In this document: positions 26,439-34,055 of the stretch, one piece after another | Layout: each line of letters begins with the position of its first letter | Numbering within the stretch: position 1 is the stretch's first letter | From: Gammaproteobacteria bacterium | GTDB taxonomy: Bacteria > Pseudomonadota > Gammaproteobacteria > JACKNK01 | Reading direction: 5' to 3' | DNA length: 64,000 nucleotides | Assembly: GCA_024234895.1 (NCBI GenBank) | Contig: JACKNJ010000002.1 | Location: 377,001 to 441,000, forward strand | Made by a program: the position numbers and the translations under genes | Notes under the pieces: generated by a model | Databases searched by the model: none | Told to the model about the DNA's origin: nothing | Seen by the model: the letters and a program-made list of their open reading frames with translations, nothing else

Positions 26439-26455
26439 CGCACCACCGTGGTGCA
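26439..26455. promoter_or_regulatory. NtrC enhancer site upstream of glnA
   Basis: CGCACCaccgtGGTGCA matches TGCACC-N5-GGTGCA at 11 of 12 positions and is centred about 128 bases upstream of the predicted glnA start point. A weaker neighbour (TGGTGCGCGTACCACC, 26418-26433) may be a second, low-affinity site. The enhancer overlaps no gene; the upstream transporter ends at 26464. Confidence 0.75.
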
Positions 26456-26463
26456 TATGCTGC

Positions 26464-27621
26464 TCAATGGTAATACACCCGGACTTCGCCGATATGGTCC
26501 AGTTCACGGGTCGCGGCAATCAGCGCGGTCCGCACCTGGTGCCGCCGATCCGCGTCGCCGACGCAAGCAAGGTCCACGGTCAGGTCGAGATGCACGTGAC
26601 CGTCGAGATAGTGCATGACCACTTCCTCGACCATCGGGCAATTGTGCCGTTGCCAGGCCTGCTGCAACAGGGGCAGGAGCGCGCTTCTGCTGGGCAAGCC
26701 CTCGCAGGGGGCGGCTTCCTCGTCATCCTCCGGATCGATATGCACGGTGACGTCGGTGAGCTCCTCGATGTTCTTTACCAGTGCAAGCCGGACCGTCTCG
26801 CTGATCTGGTGGCCTTCCGAAACGCTCAATCTCGGTGCGACCTGGATGTGCACGTCGGCGAGCGCATCCGGCCCCATGCGGCGCGTGCGCAGCATGTGCA
26901 GGCTGCGCACCCCGGGGGTACCGACGATGATCTCCTGAATCGCCTGCACGCGATCTTCCTCGAGACCGGTGTCGACCAGTTCGCGCACGCCCTGGCGGAT
27001 CAGATCCCAGCCGATCTTGGCGATCATCACCGCCACGCCCAGCGCGGCGATGGCGTCGAGCACAGGCACGCCAAGCATGGCGCCGCCGACGCCGATCAAT
27101 ACGACAATCGAAGAGAACGCATCCGAGCGGTGGTGCCAGGCGTTGGCCTTGAGCAGATTCGAGCGGATGCGCCGCGCGATGATCAGCGTGTACCAGTAGA
27201 GCGCCTCCTTGGAGACGACCGAGGCGAGGGCAACCCATAACGCGATGGTGGAGGGGATCGGCAGGGATTCGGGATCCGCCAGCCGCGCGGTCGCGTCGAC
27301 GCCGATGCCGATCGCGACCAGCATCAGGATCACCCCCAGCAAGACGGTCGCGACCGTCTCGATGCGACCGTGACCATAGGGGTGATCGTCGTCGGCCGCC
27401 GCGCTGCCATGCCGGGAGGCGACCACCACGATCGCATCGGAGGCGAGGTCGGAGAGGGAATGGATACCGTCCGCGATCAATGCCTGGGAGTGGCCGATCC
27501 AGCCGAACATGATCTTCGCGACACTCAGGACCAGATTGACCACCGCGCCGACGATGGTGGCGCGTTCGGCCAGGCGGCGACGCTGGATCGGATCGGTGAC
27601 GACGGGTGTCGGCGTGGGCAT
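26464..27621 (-). CDS. Cation diffusion facilitator (CDF) metal-efflux transporter
   Basis: Inner-membrane proton/divalent-metal antiporter, 385 residues. The transmembrane helix IVGAVVNLVLSVAKIMFGW precedes the TM2 metal site in ALIADGIHSLSDLASD. The motif DDDHPYGHGRIETVA and helix AWHHRSDAFSSIVVLIGVGGAMLG (second metal site HRSDA) follow. After the usual cytoplasmic domain is an extra 80-residue tail with another ferredoxin-like pattern. The ATG at 27621 is favoured since upstream sequence belongs to tusA. Metal specificity (Zn, Fe, Mn) is not readable. Confidence 0.93.
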   Translation of the reverse strand: MPTPTPVVTDPIQRRRLAERATIVGAVVNLVLSVAKIMFGWIGHSQALIADGIHSLSDLASDAIVVVASRHGSAAADDDHPYGHGRIETVATVLLGVILMLVAIGIGVDATARLADPESLPIPSTIALWVALASVVSKEALYWYTLIIARRIRSNLLKANAWHHRSDAFSSIVVLIGVGGAMLGVPVLDAIAALGVAVMIAKIGWDLIRQGVRELVDTGLEEDRVQAIQEIIVGTPGVRSLHMLRTRRMGPDALADVHIQVAPRLSVSEGHQISETVRLALVKNIEELTDVTVHIDPEDDEEAAPCEGLPSRSALLPLLQQAWQRHNCPMVEEVVMHYLDGHVHLDLTVDLACVGDADRRHQVRTALIAATRELDHIGEVRVYYH

Positions 27622-27641
27622 TGGGCGGGAATCGGTCGGGG

Positions 27642-27872
27642 TCAGTCCCCGCCGACCTCGAGGACCATCAGGATTTCGCCAGCGTCGTCGCGTGCTTCCA
27701 GGACCCGGTGGCCGTTGATGCGGCACCAGGCGCCGATGTCGTTTAGCGCACCGGGGTCGGTGGCATGGACTTCAAGGATATCGCCGCGGACGAGTTCGGC
27801 GATCCGGTCCTGGGTGCGGATCACGGGCATCGGGCACAACAGGCGGCGGGCATCGAGCTGGTGGCGGCTCAC
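27642..27872 (-). CDS. tusA: TusA-family sulfurtransferase
   Basis: Small sulfur-carrier protein, 76 residues, with the family cysteine C13 in LLCPMPVIR near the start and a glycine-rich end. TusA accepts persulfide sulfur and passes it to tRNA-thiolation or oxidation enzymes. The GTG at 27872 overlaps the stop of the upstream PP-loop gene (GTGA), so the two are translationally coupled. That coupling suggests TusA feeds that enzyme specifically. It may be a paralogue rather than the general tusA. Confidence 0.9.
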   Translation of the reverse strand: MSRHQLDARRLLCPMPVIRTQDRIAELVRGDILEVHATDPGALNDIGAWCRINGHRVLEARDDAGEILMVLEVGGD

Positions 27873-28915
27873 AGGTACCAATCCTTCGGGATCTCGGCCG
27901 GCGACATCGGCGCAACGTTGAATGTGCGCGCCATGCCGGTCTCGTCGACGTATTCGACCTCGACCTCCGGTGCGGTCCGACCCTGGCTGAAACGGGCGAG
28001 CAGACGGGCGGCGAGCGCCACGTCCGCCTCGTCGAACCGGCTGCCGTCGATCAGCGCCAGCGGGCCCATGTGGCTGATGGTGCGCAAGTGGCGGAACTGA
28101 CGACGGTAGCCCTCGAGGAACCGCGATTCACCCTCCTCGCGGCTGATGATCATCTTGAAGTAGGGACGGGGTCGCAGGTGGCGGCCGACCTTGAGCAGCA
28201 TGATGTCGTCGAGCTCGTAGCGACGTTCCCCCCGCGCTTGCCAGAGGTCGGCGAGCTTGTGGGAATAATTCTCGTCGGTCAGGAAACAGCAGCCACCGGC
28301 AGGGGCGGCGTAGTCCTCGAAGCCGAACTGTGCGGCGAGGGCCATCTGCGGCTTGCGACCGCGCCCGGAGAAATCGTAAAGGCGGTCGCGATCCACCCAA
28401 CCCTCACGTTCCGGCAGGGTCTCAGGCAGGTTCCGGGCGCACAGAGGCCGCAACAGACGATCGCCGGCGCCGGATTCGTCAGCCACCACCGGCATCGTGT
28501 CCTTGCGCTGCGACATCGGGCGCTGGCCGATCACCTCGCCGGTGATGATGAAGTCGAAACCGTGCTTGTCGATCCATTCCTGGGCCTTGTGGACCATGAA
28601 GATCTTGCAATCCAGACACGGGTTCATGTTCGCGCCGTACCCGTGTTTCGGGTTAAGCACGATGTCCTTGTACTCATCCACGATATCGACGATGTGCAGC
28701 TTGATGCCGAGTTGCTCGGCGACCCACAAGGCGTTGTTGCGCTTCGGCTTGGCTCGATCCTGCTTGCGGATTGCGTGGGTATGACCCTCGACGCAGAAGC
28801 CTGTGTAGAAATTCACGCCCTCGACATGGATGCCCTGCTCCTGCACCACGCGTGCCGCGAGCAGCGAATCGAGTCCACCGGAAATCAGGGCAAGGGCTTT
28901 TCGTGGCGCGCTCAT
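27869..28915 (-). CDS. PP-loop ATPase, MnmA/ThiI-related tRNA-thiolase-like protein
   Basis: 348 residues. The ATP-pyrophosphatase loop ISGGLDSLLA starts at residue 11, and the following motifs include C100-x-x-C103 in GANMNPCLDCKIF, GEVIGQRPMSQRKD and the late double cysteine GGCCFLTD (C209, C210). This domain set is seen in proteins annotated loosely as tRNA thiouridylases, distinct from MnmA and full ThiI. The cysteines could carry sulfur or an iron-sulfur cluster. Coupling to TusA supports a sulfur-insertion role, but the tRNA position modified is unknown. Confidence 0.8.
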   Translation of the reverse strand: MSAPRKALALISGGLDSLLAARVVQEQGIHVEGVNFYTGFCVEGHTHAIRKQDRAKPKRNNALWVAEQLGIKLHIVDIVDEYKDIVLNPKHGYGANMNPCLDCKIFMVHKAQEWIDKHGFDFIITGEVIGQRPMSQRKDTMPVVADESGAGDRLLRPLCARNLPETLPEREGWVDRDRLYDFSGRGRKPQMALAAQFGFEDYAAPAGGCCFLTDENYSHKLADLWQARGERRYELDDIMLLKVGRHLRPRPYFKMIISREEGESRFLEGYRRQFRHLRTISHMGPLALIDGSRFDEADVALAARLLARFSQGRTAPEVEVEYVDETGMARTFNVAPMSPAEIPKDWYL

Positions 28916-29003
28916 ACGTGCTTCGGGTTCAGGGCGGCAAGGAGGCGCTCAGGATAACAAAGCCGTGCCTCCCCAGGGCGCAGGGGAAACCATCATATGA
29001 AGC

Positions 29004-29220
29004 TGTGGATAAGGTGCCCATATCCCCGCTTCGCCAAAACCCCCGGAATTCATCCACAAGGGACGCACAGGCCGCGAACCGTATGCGCGCCCACCCACGC
29101 ACCGGGGTTTTCCATCGCAACCCATTGATTGGACGACACTTGGCAAACTTATCCCCAAGCCGGGGCGGCCTCTATAACAACAATAATCTTTATATATAAA
29201 GCTTTTATATTTGTAATCAG
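29004..29220. other. Candidate origin-like region: DnaA-box-like sites beside an AT-rich patch
   Basis: The 431-bp gap between the PP-loop gene and glyQ holds a perfect DnaA box on the minus strand (TGTGGATAA, 29004-29012) and two one-mismatch boxes (TCATCCACA at 29050, TTATCCCCA at 29149). A roughly 50-bp AT-rich stretch at 29170-29220 (including tttatatataaagctttt) follows. It is 11 kb from dnaA and flanked by divergent genes. It could be oriC, a DnaA-binding locus or simply a promoter region. The remainder (29221-29346) carries a GGGTATACT -10-like element at 29283-29291 that probably serves glyQ. Confidence 0.4.
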
Positions 29221-29346
29221 CTCGCTCAGCGTGACGCGAACTGATCCGTTTCATCGGGACCGGTAAGTGACTCAGGCGGGTCGGGTATACTTCGCGACCT
29301 CGCATACATCCCCGTTTTCATGTCGTTTCGGTATCGCGGATATCCC

Positions 29347-30282
29347 ATGTCGCTGCATCACGATGTCACCACCTTCCAGGGGCTGATTCAGGCTCTGGAC
29401 AGCTACTGGGCGGAACAAGGCTGCGTTCTGCTCCAACCACTGGATATGGAAGTCGGAGCCGGCACGTTCCACCCGGCGACCTTCCTGCGTTCGATCGGAC
29501 CCGAGCCCTGGGCGGCCGCGTATCCGCAACCGTCGCGCCGTCCCACGGATGGCCGCTACGGCGAGAACCCGAACCGTCTGCAGCACTATTACCAGTATCA
29601 GGTGGTCATCAAGCCGTCGCCGGATGACATCCAGGACCTGTATCTGAATTCCTTGCGCGCGCTCGGGGTGGATCCAACCGTTCACGATATCCGGTTCGTC
29701 GAGGACAACTGGGAATCACCGACGCTCGGGGCCTGGGGGCTCGGCTGGGAAGTCTGGCTGAACGGCATGGAGGTCACGCAGTTCACCTATTTCCAGCAGG
29801 TCGGCGGGCTCGACTGCCGTCCGGTCACCGGTGAAATCACCTATGGCCTGGAACGCATCGCGATGTATCTGCAAGGCGTGGAGAGCGTTTACGACCTGGT
29901 CTGGACGCGCGGGCCACAGGGCACGGTCACGTATGGGGACGTGTTTCATCAGAACGAGGTGGAGCAGTCGACCTACAACTTCCAGCATGCGGATACGGAT
30001 GCCCTGTTCGCCTGGTTCGATACCTGCGAGCGGGCGAGCCAGAGGCTCATCGAAGCCGGACTCCCGCTGCCGGCGTATGAACAGGTGCTCAAGGCCTCGC
30101 ACACCTTCAACCTGCTGGATGCGCGTAGCGCCATTTCCGTGACCGAGCGGCAACGCTTCATCCTGCGCGTGCGGGCCCTGGCGCGTGCGGTTGCACAGGC
30201 CTACTACGACGCGCGCGAGGAACTGGGTTTCCCGATGCTTGCGGGTGCCGCTGCGGGCACGGTGGAGGTGGCCAATGGCTGA
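29347..30282 (+). CDS. glyQ: Glycyl-tRNA synthetase alpha subunit
   Basis: Catalytic subunit of the bacterial alpha2beta2 glycyl-tRNA synthetase, 311 residues. Typical stretches are TFQGLIQALDSYWAEQGCVLLQP, the class II motif 2 region AAAYPQPSRRPTDGRYGENPNR, and QQVGGLDCRPVTGEITYGLERIA. The ATG at 29347 is chosen over one nine codons upstream because it matches the conserved family start. Its stop overlaps glyS by 8 bases. Confidence 0.98.
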   Translation: MSLHHDVTTFQGLIQALDSYWAEQGCVLLQPLDMEVGAGTFHPATFLRSIGPEPWAAAYPQPSRRPTDGRYGENPNRLQHYYQYQVVIKPSPDDIQDLYLNSLRALGVDPTVHDIRFVEDNWESPTLGAWGLGWEVWLNGMEVTQFTYFQQVGGLDCRPVTGEITYGLERIAMYLQGVESVYDLVWTRGPQGTVTYGDVFHQNEVEQSTYNFQHADTDALFAWFDTCERASQRLIEAGLPLPAYEQVLKASHTFNLLDARSAISVTERQRFILRVRALARAVAQAYYDAREELGFPMLAGAAAGTVEVANG

Positions 30283-32365
30283 GTCGACCGCACGCATCGC
30301 TGATCTGTTGATCGAACTCGGCAGCGAGGAGCTCCCGCCGAAGGCGCTGGCCAGCCTGTCCCGCGAATTCCTCAATGGGGTGATCAGTGGCCTGGACAAG
30401 CTTGGTTTCGCTCATGGCGATGCCGAGGCCTTCGCGTCGCCGCGTCGCCTGGCGGTGCGCATCGCCGCCGTGGCGTTCGCGCAGCGCGCGAGCGAACAGG
30501 AACGTCGTGGCCCGGCGGTCGCGGCGGCGTTTGACGCGGACGGCAACCCGAGCAAGGCAGCGCTGGGCTTCGCGGCATCCTGCGGAGTCGCGGTGGAGGC
30601 GCTCGAACGGCTGGCTACCGACAAGGGCGAGTGGCTGGTTCATCGCCAGATCGTGGGTGGCAGTACGCTGGATGAGTCGCTTGCCGGTGTGGTGGAGGCG
30701 TCGCTCGGCGCGCTGCCCATCCCCAAACGCATGCGCTGGGGCGCCGGGACGGCGGAATTCGTCCGCCCGGTTCATTGGCTGGTCATGATGCATAGCGATC
30801 AGGTGATTCCCGGGACGGTGCTCGGCCTGACGAGTGGCAATGTCAGTCGCGGCCATCGCTTCATGTCCGTCGGTGACATCGTCATCGGTTCGGTCGGCGA
30901 CTACGTCAACACGCTGCGCGATCAAGGCTTCGTGATCGTCGACATGGCGGCGCGCAAGGCGGCGGTGCGGGACGGTGTCATCGGCATCGCGGCTGAGGTC
31001 GGCGGACATGCGCTGGTCGACGAAGACCTTCTCGATGAGGTGACGGCGCTGGTCGAATGGCCGGTACCGCTGATCGGCGGGTTCGATCGACGTTTCCTGG
31101 AGCTGCCACACGAAGCCGTGATCTCCAGCATGCAGGGTCATCAGAAGTGTTTCCCGGTGGTTGGGGACGACGGTCGGTTGCTGCCGCATTTCATCGCGGT
31201 CTCGAACCTGCGGAGCAAGAATCCTGCGATCGTCCGCGCCGGTAACGAGCGTGTCATCCGGCCACGGCTGACGGATGCCGAGTTCTTCTGGCAGCAGGAT
31301 CTGAAGGTCGGCCTCGACAAACTCGGCGACGGCCTCGGCGCGATGACGTTCCAGGCGGAACTCGGCTCGTTGGCGGATAAGGCGGCACGGGTTGGTGAGC
31401 TTGCTGCCGGCATCGTCGAGCAGATTGGCGGTGATGCAACGGAAGCGCGTCGCGCGGCGCGGCTCGCGAAGGCGGACCTGCTCAGCGCGATGGTGTTCGA
31501 ATTTCCCGAGCTGCAAGGCGTGATGGGGCGTTACTACGCGCGGGCGGCGGGTGAACCTGCTTCGGTCAGTCTCGCGATCGAGGAACAGTATCTGCCGCGC
31601 TTCGCCGGGGATGCGCTGCCGACCGGAGCGATCGGCTTTGCGCTCGCGCTCGCGGATCGCCTCGACACCTTGGTTGGTATTTTCGCGATCGGGCAGAAGC
31701 CGACCGGCAACAAGGACCCGTTCGGTTTGCGCCGCGCGGCACTCGGGGTGTTGCGCATGTTGATCGAGGGCAAGCGCGATCTCGACCTATTGGCGCTTAT
31801 CGGCGGGAGTGCGGCGGTGCTGGCCGATAAGGTCGATGCGAGCGGCAGCGTCGACGAGGTCTTCGAATACGTGATCGACCGTTTGAAGGTCTATTACGCT
31901 GACGAAGGTATCGACGCGGACGTGATCGATGCCGTGATGGGCGTTCGGCCGACCCGCCCGCTGGATTTCGATCTTCGCGTTCGGGCGGTGCAGGCCTTCC
32001 GGGCGACCGACGCCGGTCAGACCCTCGCGGCCGCCAACAAGCGGACGAGCAACATACTCAAGAAGGTCGACTTTGATCTCGCGGATCTGGCCGTCGATCG
32101 CGGCGCCTTCGTCGAACCTGCCGAAACGGCGCTGGCGAATGCGGTCGATGCGGTTCGTGGGCCTGTCGCCGAAGCGTTCGCCGCGGGCGATTATGAGGCG
32201 GGCCTCGCGCGGCTCGCGGATCTTCGCGAACCCGTCGATGCGTTCTTCGATGGCGTCATGGTCATGGCTGACGACGATGCCCTCAAGCGGAATCGGCTGG
32301 CCCTGCTGATGGATCTCTCCCGCATGTTCCTTGGCGCCGGGGATTTCTCCCGGCTGCAGGGTTGA
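30275..32365 (+). CDS. glyS: Glycyl-tRNA synthetase beta subunit
   Basis: tRNA-binding beta subunit, 696 residues, with the usual start LLIELGSEELPPKAL and the motif SMQGHQKCFPV. The HD-like region contains GSLADKAARVGELA and FGLRRAALGVLRMLIE. An anticodon-binding C-terminus (FFDGVMVMADD, RLALL) completes it. Length is normal. Translation is coupled to glyQ by an 8-base overlap; the MazG-like gene follows 26 bases later. Confidence 0.97.
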   Translation: MAESTARIADLLIELGSEELPPKALASLSREFLNGVISGLDKLGFAHGDAEAFASPRRLAVRIAAVAFAQRASEQERRGPAVAAAFDADGNPSKAALGFAASCGVAVEALERLATDKGEWLVHRQIVGGSTLDESLAGVVEASLGALPIPKRMRWGAGTAEFVRPVHWLVMMHSDQVIPGTVLGLTSGNVSRGHRFMSVGDIVIGSVGDYVNTLRDQGFVIVDMAARKAAVRDGVIGIAAEVGGHALVDEDLLDEVTALVEWPVPLIGGFDRRFLELPHEAVISSMQGHQKCFPVVGDDGRLLPHFIAVSNLRSKNPAIVRAGNERVIRPRLTDAEFFWQQDLKVGLDKLGDGLGAMTFQAELGSLADKAARVGELAAGIVEQIGGDATEARRAARLAKADLLSAMVFEFPELQGVMGRYYARAAGEPASVSLAIEEQYLPRFAGDALPTGAIGFALALADRLDTLVGIFAIGQKPTGNKDPFGLRRAALGVLRMLIEGKRDLDLLALIGGSAAVLADKVDASGSVDEVFEYVIDRLKVYYADEGIDADVIDAVMGVRPTRPLDFDLRVRAVQAFRATDAGQTLAAANKRTSNILKKVDFDLADLAVDRGAFVEPAETALANAVDAVRGPVAEAFAAGDYEAGLARLADLREPVDAFFDGVMVMADDDALKRNRLALLMDLSRMFLGAGDFSRLQG

Positions 32366-32391
32366 GCGGCTGGGCGGATCGGAGGGTGGCG

Positions 32392-32730
32392 GTGCAGCGC
32401 AATCCGGATTCCTACCAGCAGATGCTGGAGGCGGTGCAGGCATTTCATGACAAGCATCGCTTCCGGGATACCGGCGGCGAGGAGTTGACCTACCGGGTCG
32501 CATTGATGGCGGAGGAGCTCGGGGAGATCTCGTCATGCGTGACCAAAGGCAAGTCGCGGGAGGCGCTTGCGGAGGAGGTGGCCGATTTGCTTATTCTGGT
32601 GATGGGCACCGGCATCGCGGTCGACTTCGATCTGAACGCGGCGTTCTGGGCGAAGCTTGAAAAGCTGATGCAACGGGAGGCTCGGGTCGTCAATGGCCGT
32701 ATCCGGGTTTCGGAGTTCCGCGATGTCTAA
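32392..32730 (+). CDS. MazG-like NTP pyrophosphohydrolase
   Basis: 112-residue all-alpha nucleotide pyrophosphohydrolase. Acidic Mg-binding motifs appear as MAEELGEISS and, after a helix, EALAEEVADLLIL, the ExxE...ExxD pattern of the MazG/dUTPase-2 superfamily. The start is taken as GTG at 32392, which has a GGAGGG ribosome site at six-base spacing. An upstream TTG overlapping the glyS stop lacks one. Its stop overlaps the gmhB start. The nucleotide substrate is unknown. Confidence 0.85.
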   Translation: MQRNPDSYQQMLEAVQAFHDKHRFRDTGGEELTYRVALMAEELGEISSCVTKGKSREALAEEVADLLILVMGTGIAVDFDLNAAFWAKLEKLMQREARVVNGRIRVSEFRDV

Positions 32731-33277
32731 CAGCGATCGCGCGCAGCTCGTCATTCTCGATCGGGACGGTGTGCTCAACGAGGACTCGGACGCGTTCATC
32801 AAGACGCCTGATGAGTGGATTCCGGTCCCAGGGAGTCTGCAGGCGGTCTCGCGGCTCAATCAGGCGGGTTATCGGGTGGTCGTCGCGACCAATCAATCGG
32901 GCGTGGCTAGGGGCTTCCTGGACCTCGACATGCTTGCCCAGATCCACGAGAAGATGCGTCAGTCATTGCTTGAGTGCGGTGGCCATGTCGACGGCATCTT
33001 CTTTTGTCCACACGGTCCCGAAGACGGTTGCCGTTGCCGCAAACCCCGGCCAGGGCTGTTTGAAGAGATCGCGGCGCGATACGACGTCGACCTGAAAGGT
33101 GTGGTGGCGATCGGCGACTCCTTGCGGGATCTTCAGGCAGCGGTGACGGCGGGCGCGTCGCCCGTGCTGGTGCGCACCGGGAAGGGTGAGCGGACATTGG
33201 CGAACCCGGCACTGGACGCGGCCATACCCGTTTACGCAGACCTTGCAGCAGCCGTGGACGCGCTGCTGGCCTCCTGA
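32723..33277 (+). CDS. gmhB: D-glycero-D-manno-heptose-1,7-bisphosphate 7-phosphatase
   Basis: HAD phosphatase of the LPS heptose pathway, 184 residues. The nucleophile and acid are D13 and D15 (LVILDRDGVLNEDS). The zinc site Cys/His loop is CPHGPEDGCRCRKPRPG, and the late metal motif is AIGDSLRDLQAA. All are diagnostic of the GmhB subfamily. It lies between the MazG-like gene and plsC in the block next to gyrB, as in pseudomonads. It predicts a heptose-containing LPS core. Confidence 0.95.
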   Translation: MSNSDRAQLVILDRDGVLNEDSDAFIKTPDEWIPVPGSLQAVSRLNQAGYRVVVATNQSGVARGFLDLDMLAQIHEKMRQSLLECGGHVDGIFFCPHGPEDGCRCRKPRPGLFEEIAARYDVDLKGVVAIGDSLRDLQAAVTAGASPVLVRTGKGERTLANPALDAAIPVYADLAAAVDALLAS

Positions 33278-33293
33278 TCCGGCTCAGCCTGCA

Positions 33294-34037
33294 ATGTTGA
33301 TTTTTCTCCGGTCCGCGTTGTTTTCCCTCGGGATGCTGCTGGCGACCGTGGTGTTTTCAGTCGGCGCCCTGTTCACGCTCCCGTTCGGATTTTCGGTTCG
33401 ATACCAGTTCGTTATCCGCTGGGCCTGGTTTGTGTTGTGGTGGCTCAGGGTGACCTGCGGTGTTCACTACGAAGTGCGCGGGCTGGAGAACGTGACGACG
33501 GCTAACGCCATCCTGTTCTCAAAACACCAGTCGACCTGGGAAACCCTGGCGATTCAAAAACTGTTTCCCGTGCAGGCATGGGTTCTCAAAAAGGAGTTGC
33601 TGGCGGTCCCCTTCTTCGGGTGGGCGCTTAGGCTCATGGAGCCGATCGCGATCGACCGCAGCGCGGGCAGCCAGGCGGTCAAGCAGCTGATCAAGGAAGG
33701 CAAGGAACGCCTGGCCGGCGGTCGCTGGGTGGTTGTGTTCCCGGAAGGGACACGTGTCGCGCCGGGCAAGGTCGGACGCTATGGCATCGGTGGGGCGCTG
33801 CTCGCGCAGGCCTCGCGCTATCCGGTGGTGCCGATGGCGCATAACGCGGGCGAATACTGGCCGCGGCGCGGGTTCCTGAAGAAGCCCGGCACGATCATCG
33901 TGTCGATCGGGCCCGCGATTCCTACCCAGGGCAAGAAAGCGGACCAGATCCTCAGCGAAGCCAAAGGCTGGATCGAAGGGGAGATGGCCCGGATATCCAG
34001 CGTTCCAACGGTGGACGACGGGCTATCGGCGGACTGA
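33294..34037 (+). CDS. plsC: 1-acyl-sn-glycerol-3-phosphate acyltransferase (PlsC family)
   Basis: Inner-membrane acyltransferase making phosphatidic acid, 247 residues. The N-terminal membrane segments SALFSLGMLLATVVFSVGALFTL and FVIRWAWFVLWWL are clear. The catalytic block is SKHQSTWETLAIQ, with Glu in place of the Asp of HX4D, which is usual in this subfamily. The substrate motif is VVFPEGTRVAPG. The ATG at 33294 starts just before the first membrane helix. Convergent with gyrB. Confidence 0.92.
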   Translation: MLIFLRSALFSLGMLLATVVFSVGALFTLPFGFSVRYQFVIRWAWFVLWWLRVTCGVHYEVRGLENVTTANAILFSKHQSTWETLAIQKLFPVQAWVLKKELLAVPFFGWALRLMEPIAIDRSAGSQAVKQLIKEGKERLAGGRWVVVFPEGTRVAPGKVGRYGIGGALLAQASRYPVVPMAHNAGEYWPRRGFLKKPGTIIVSIGPAIPTQGKKADQILSEAKGWIEGEMARISSVPTVDDGLSAD

Positions 34038-34055
34038 CAGTCCGCAAAGCATTCG

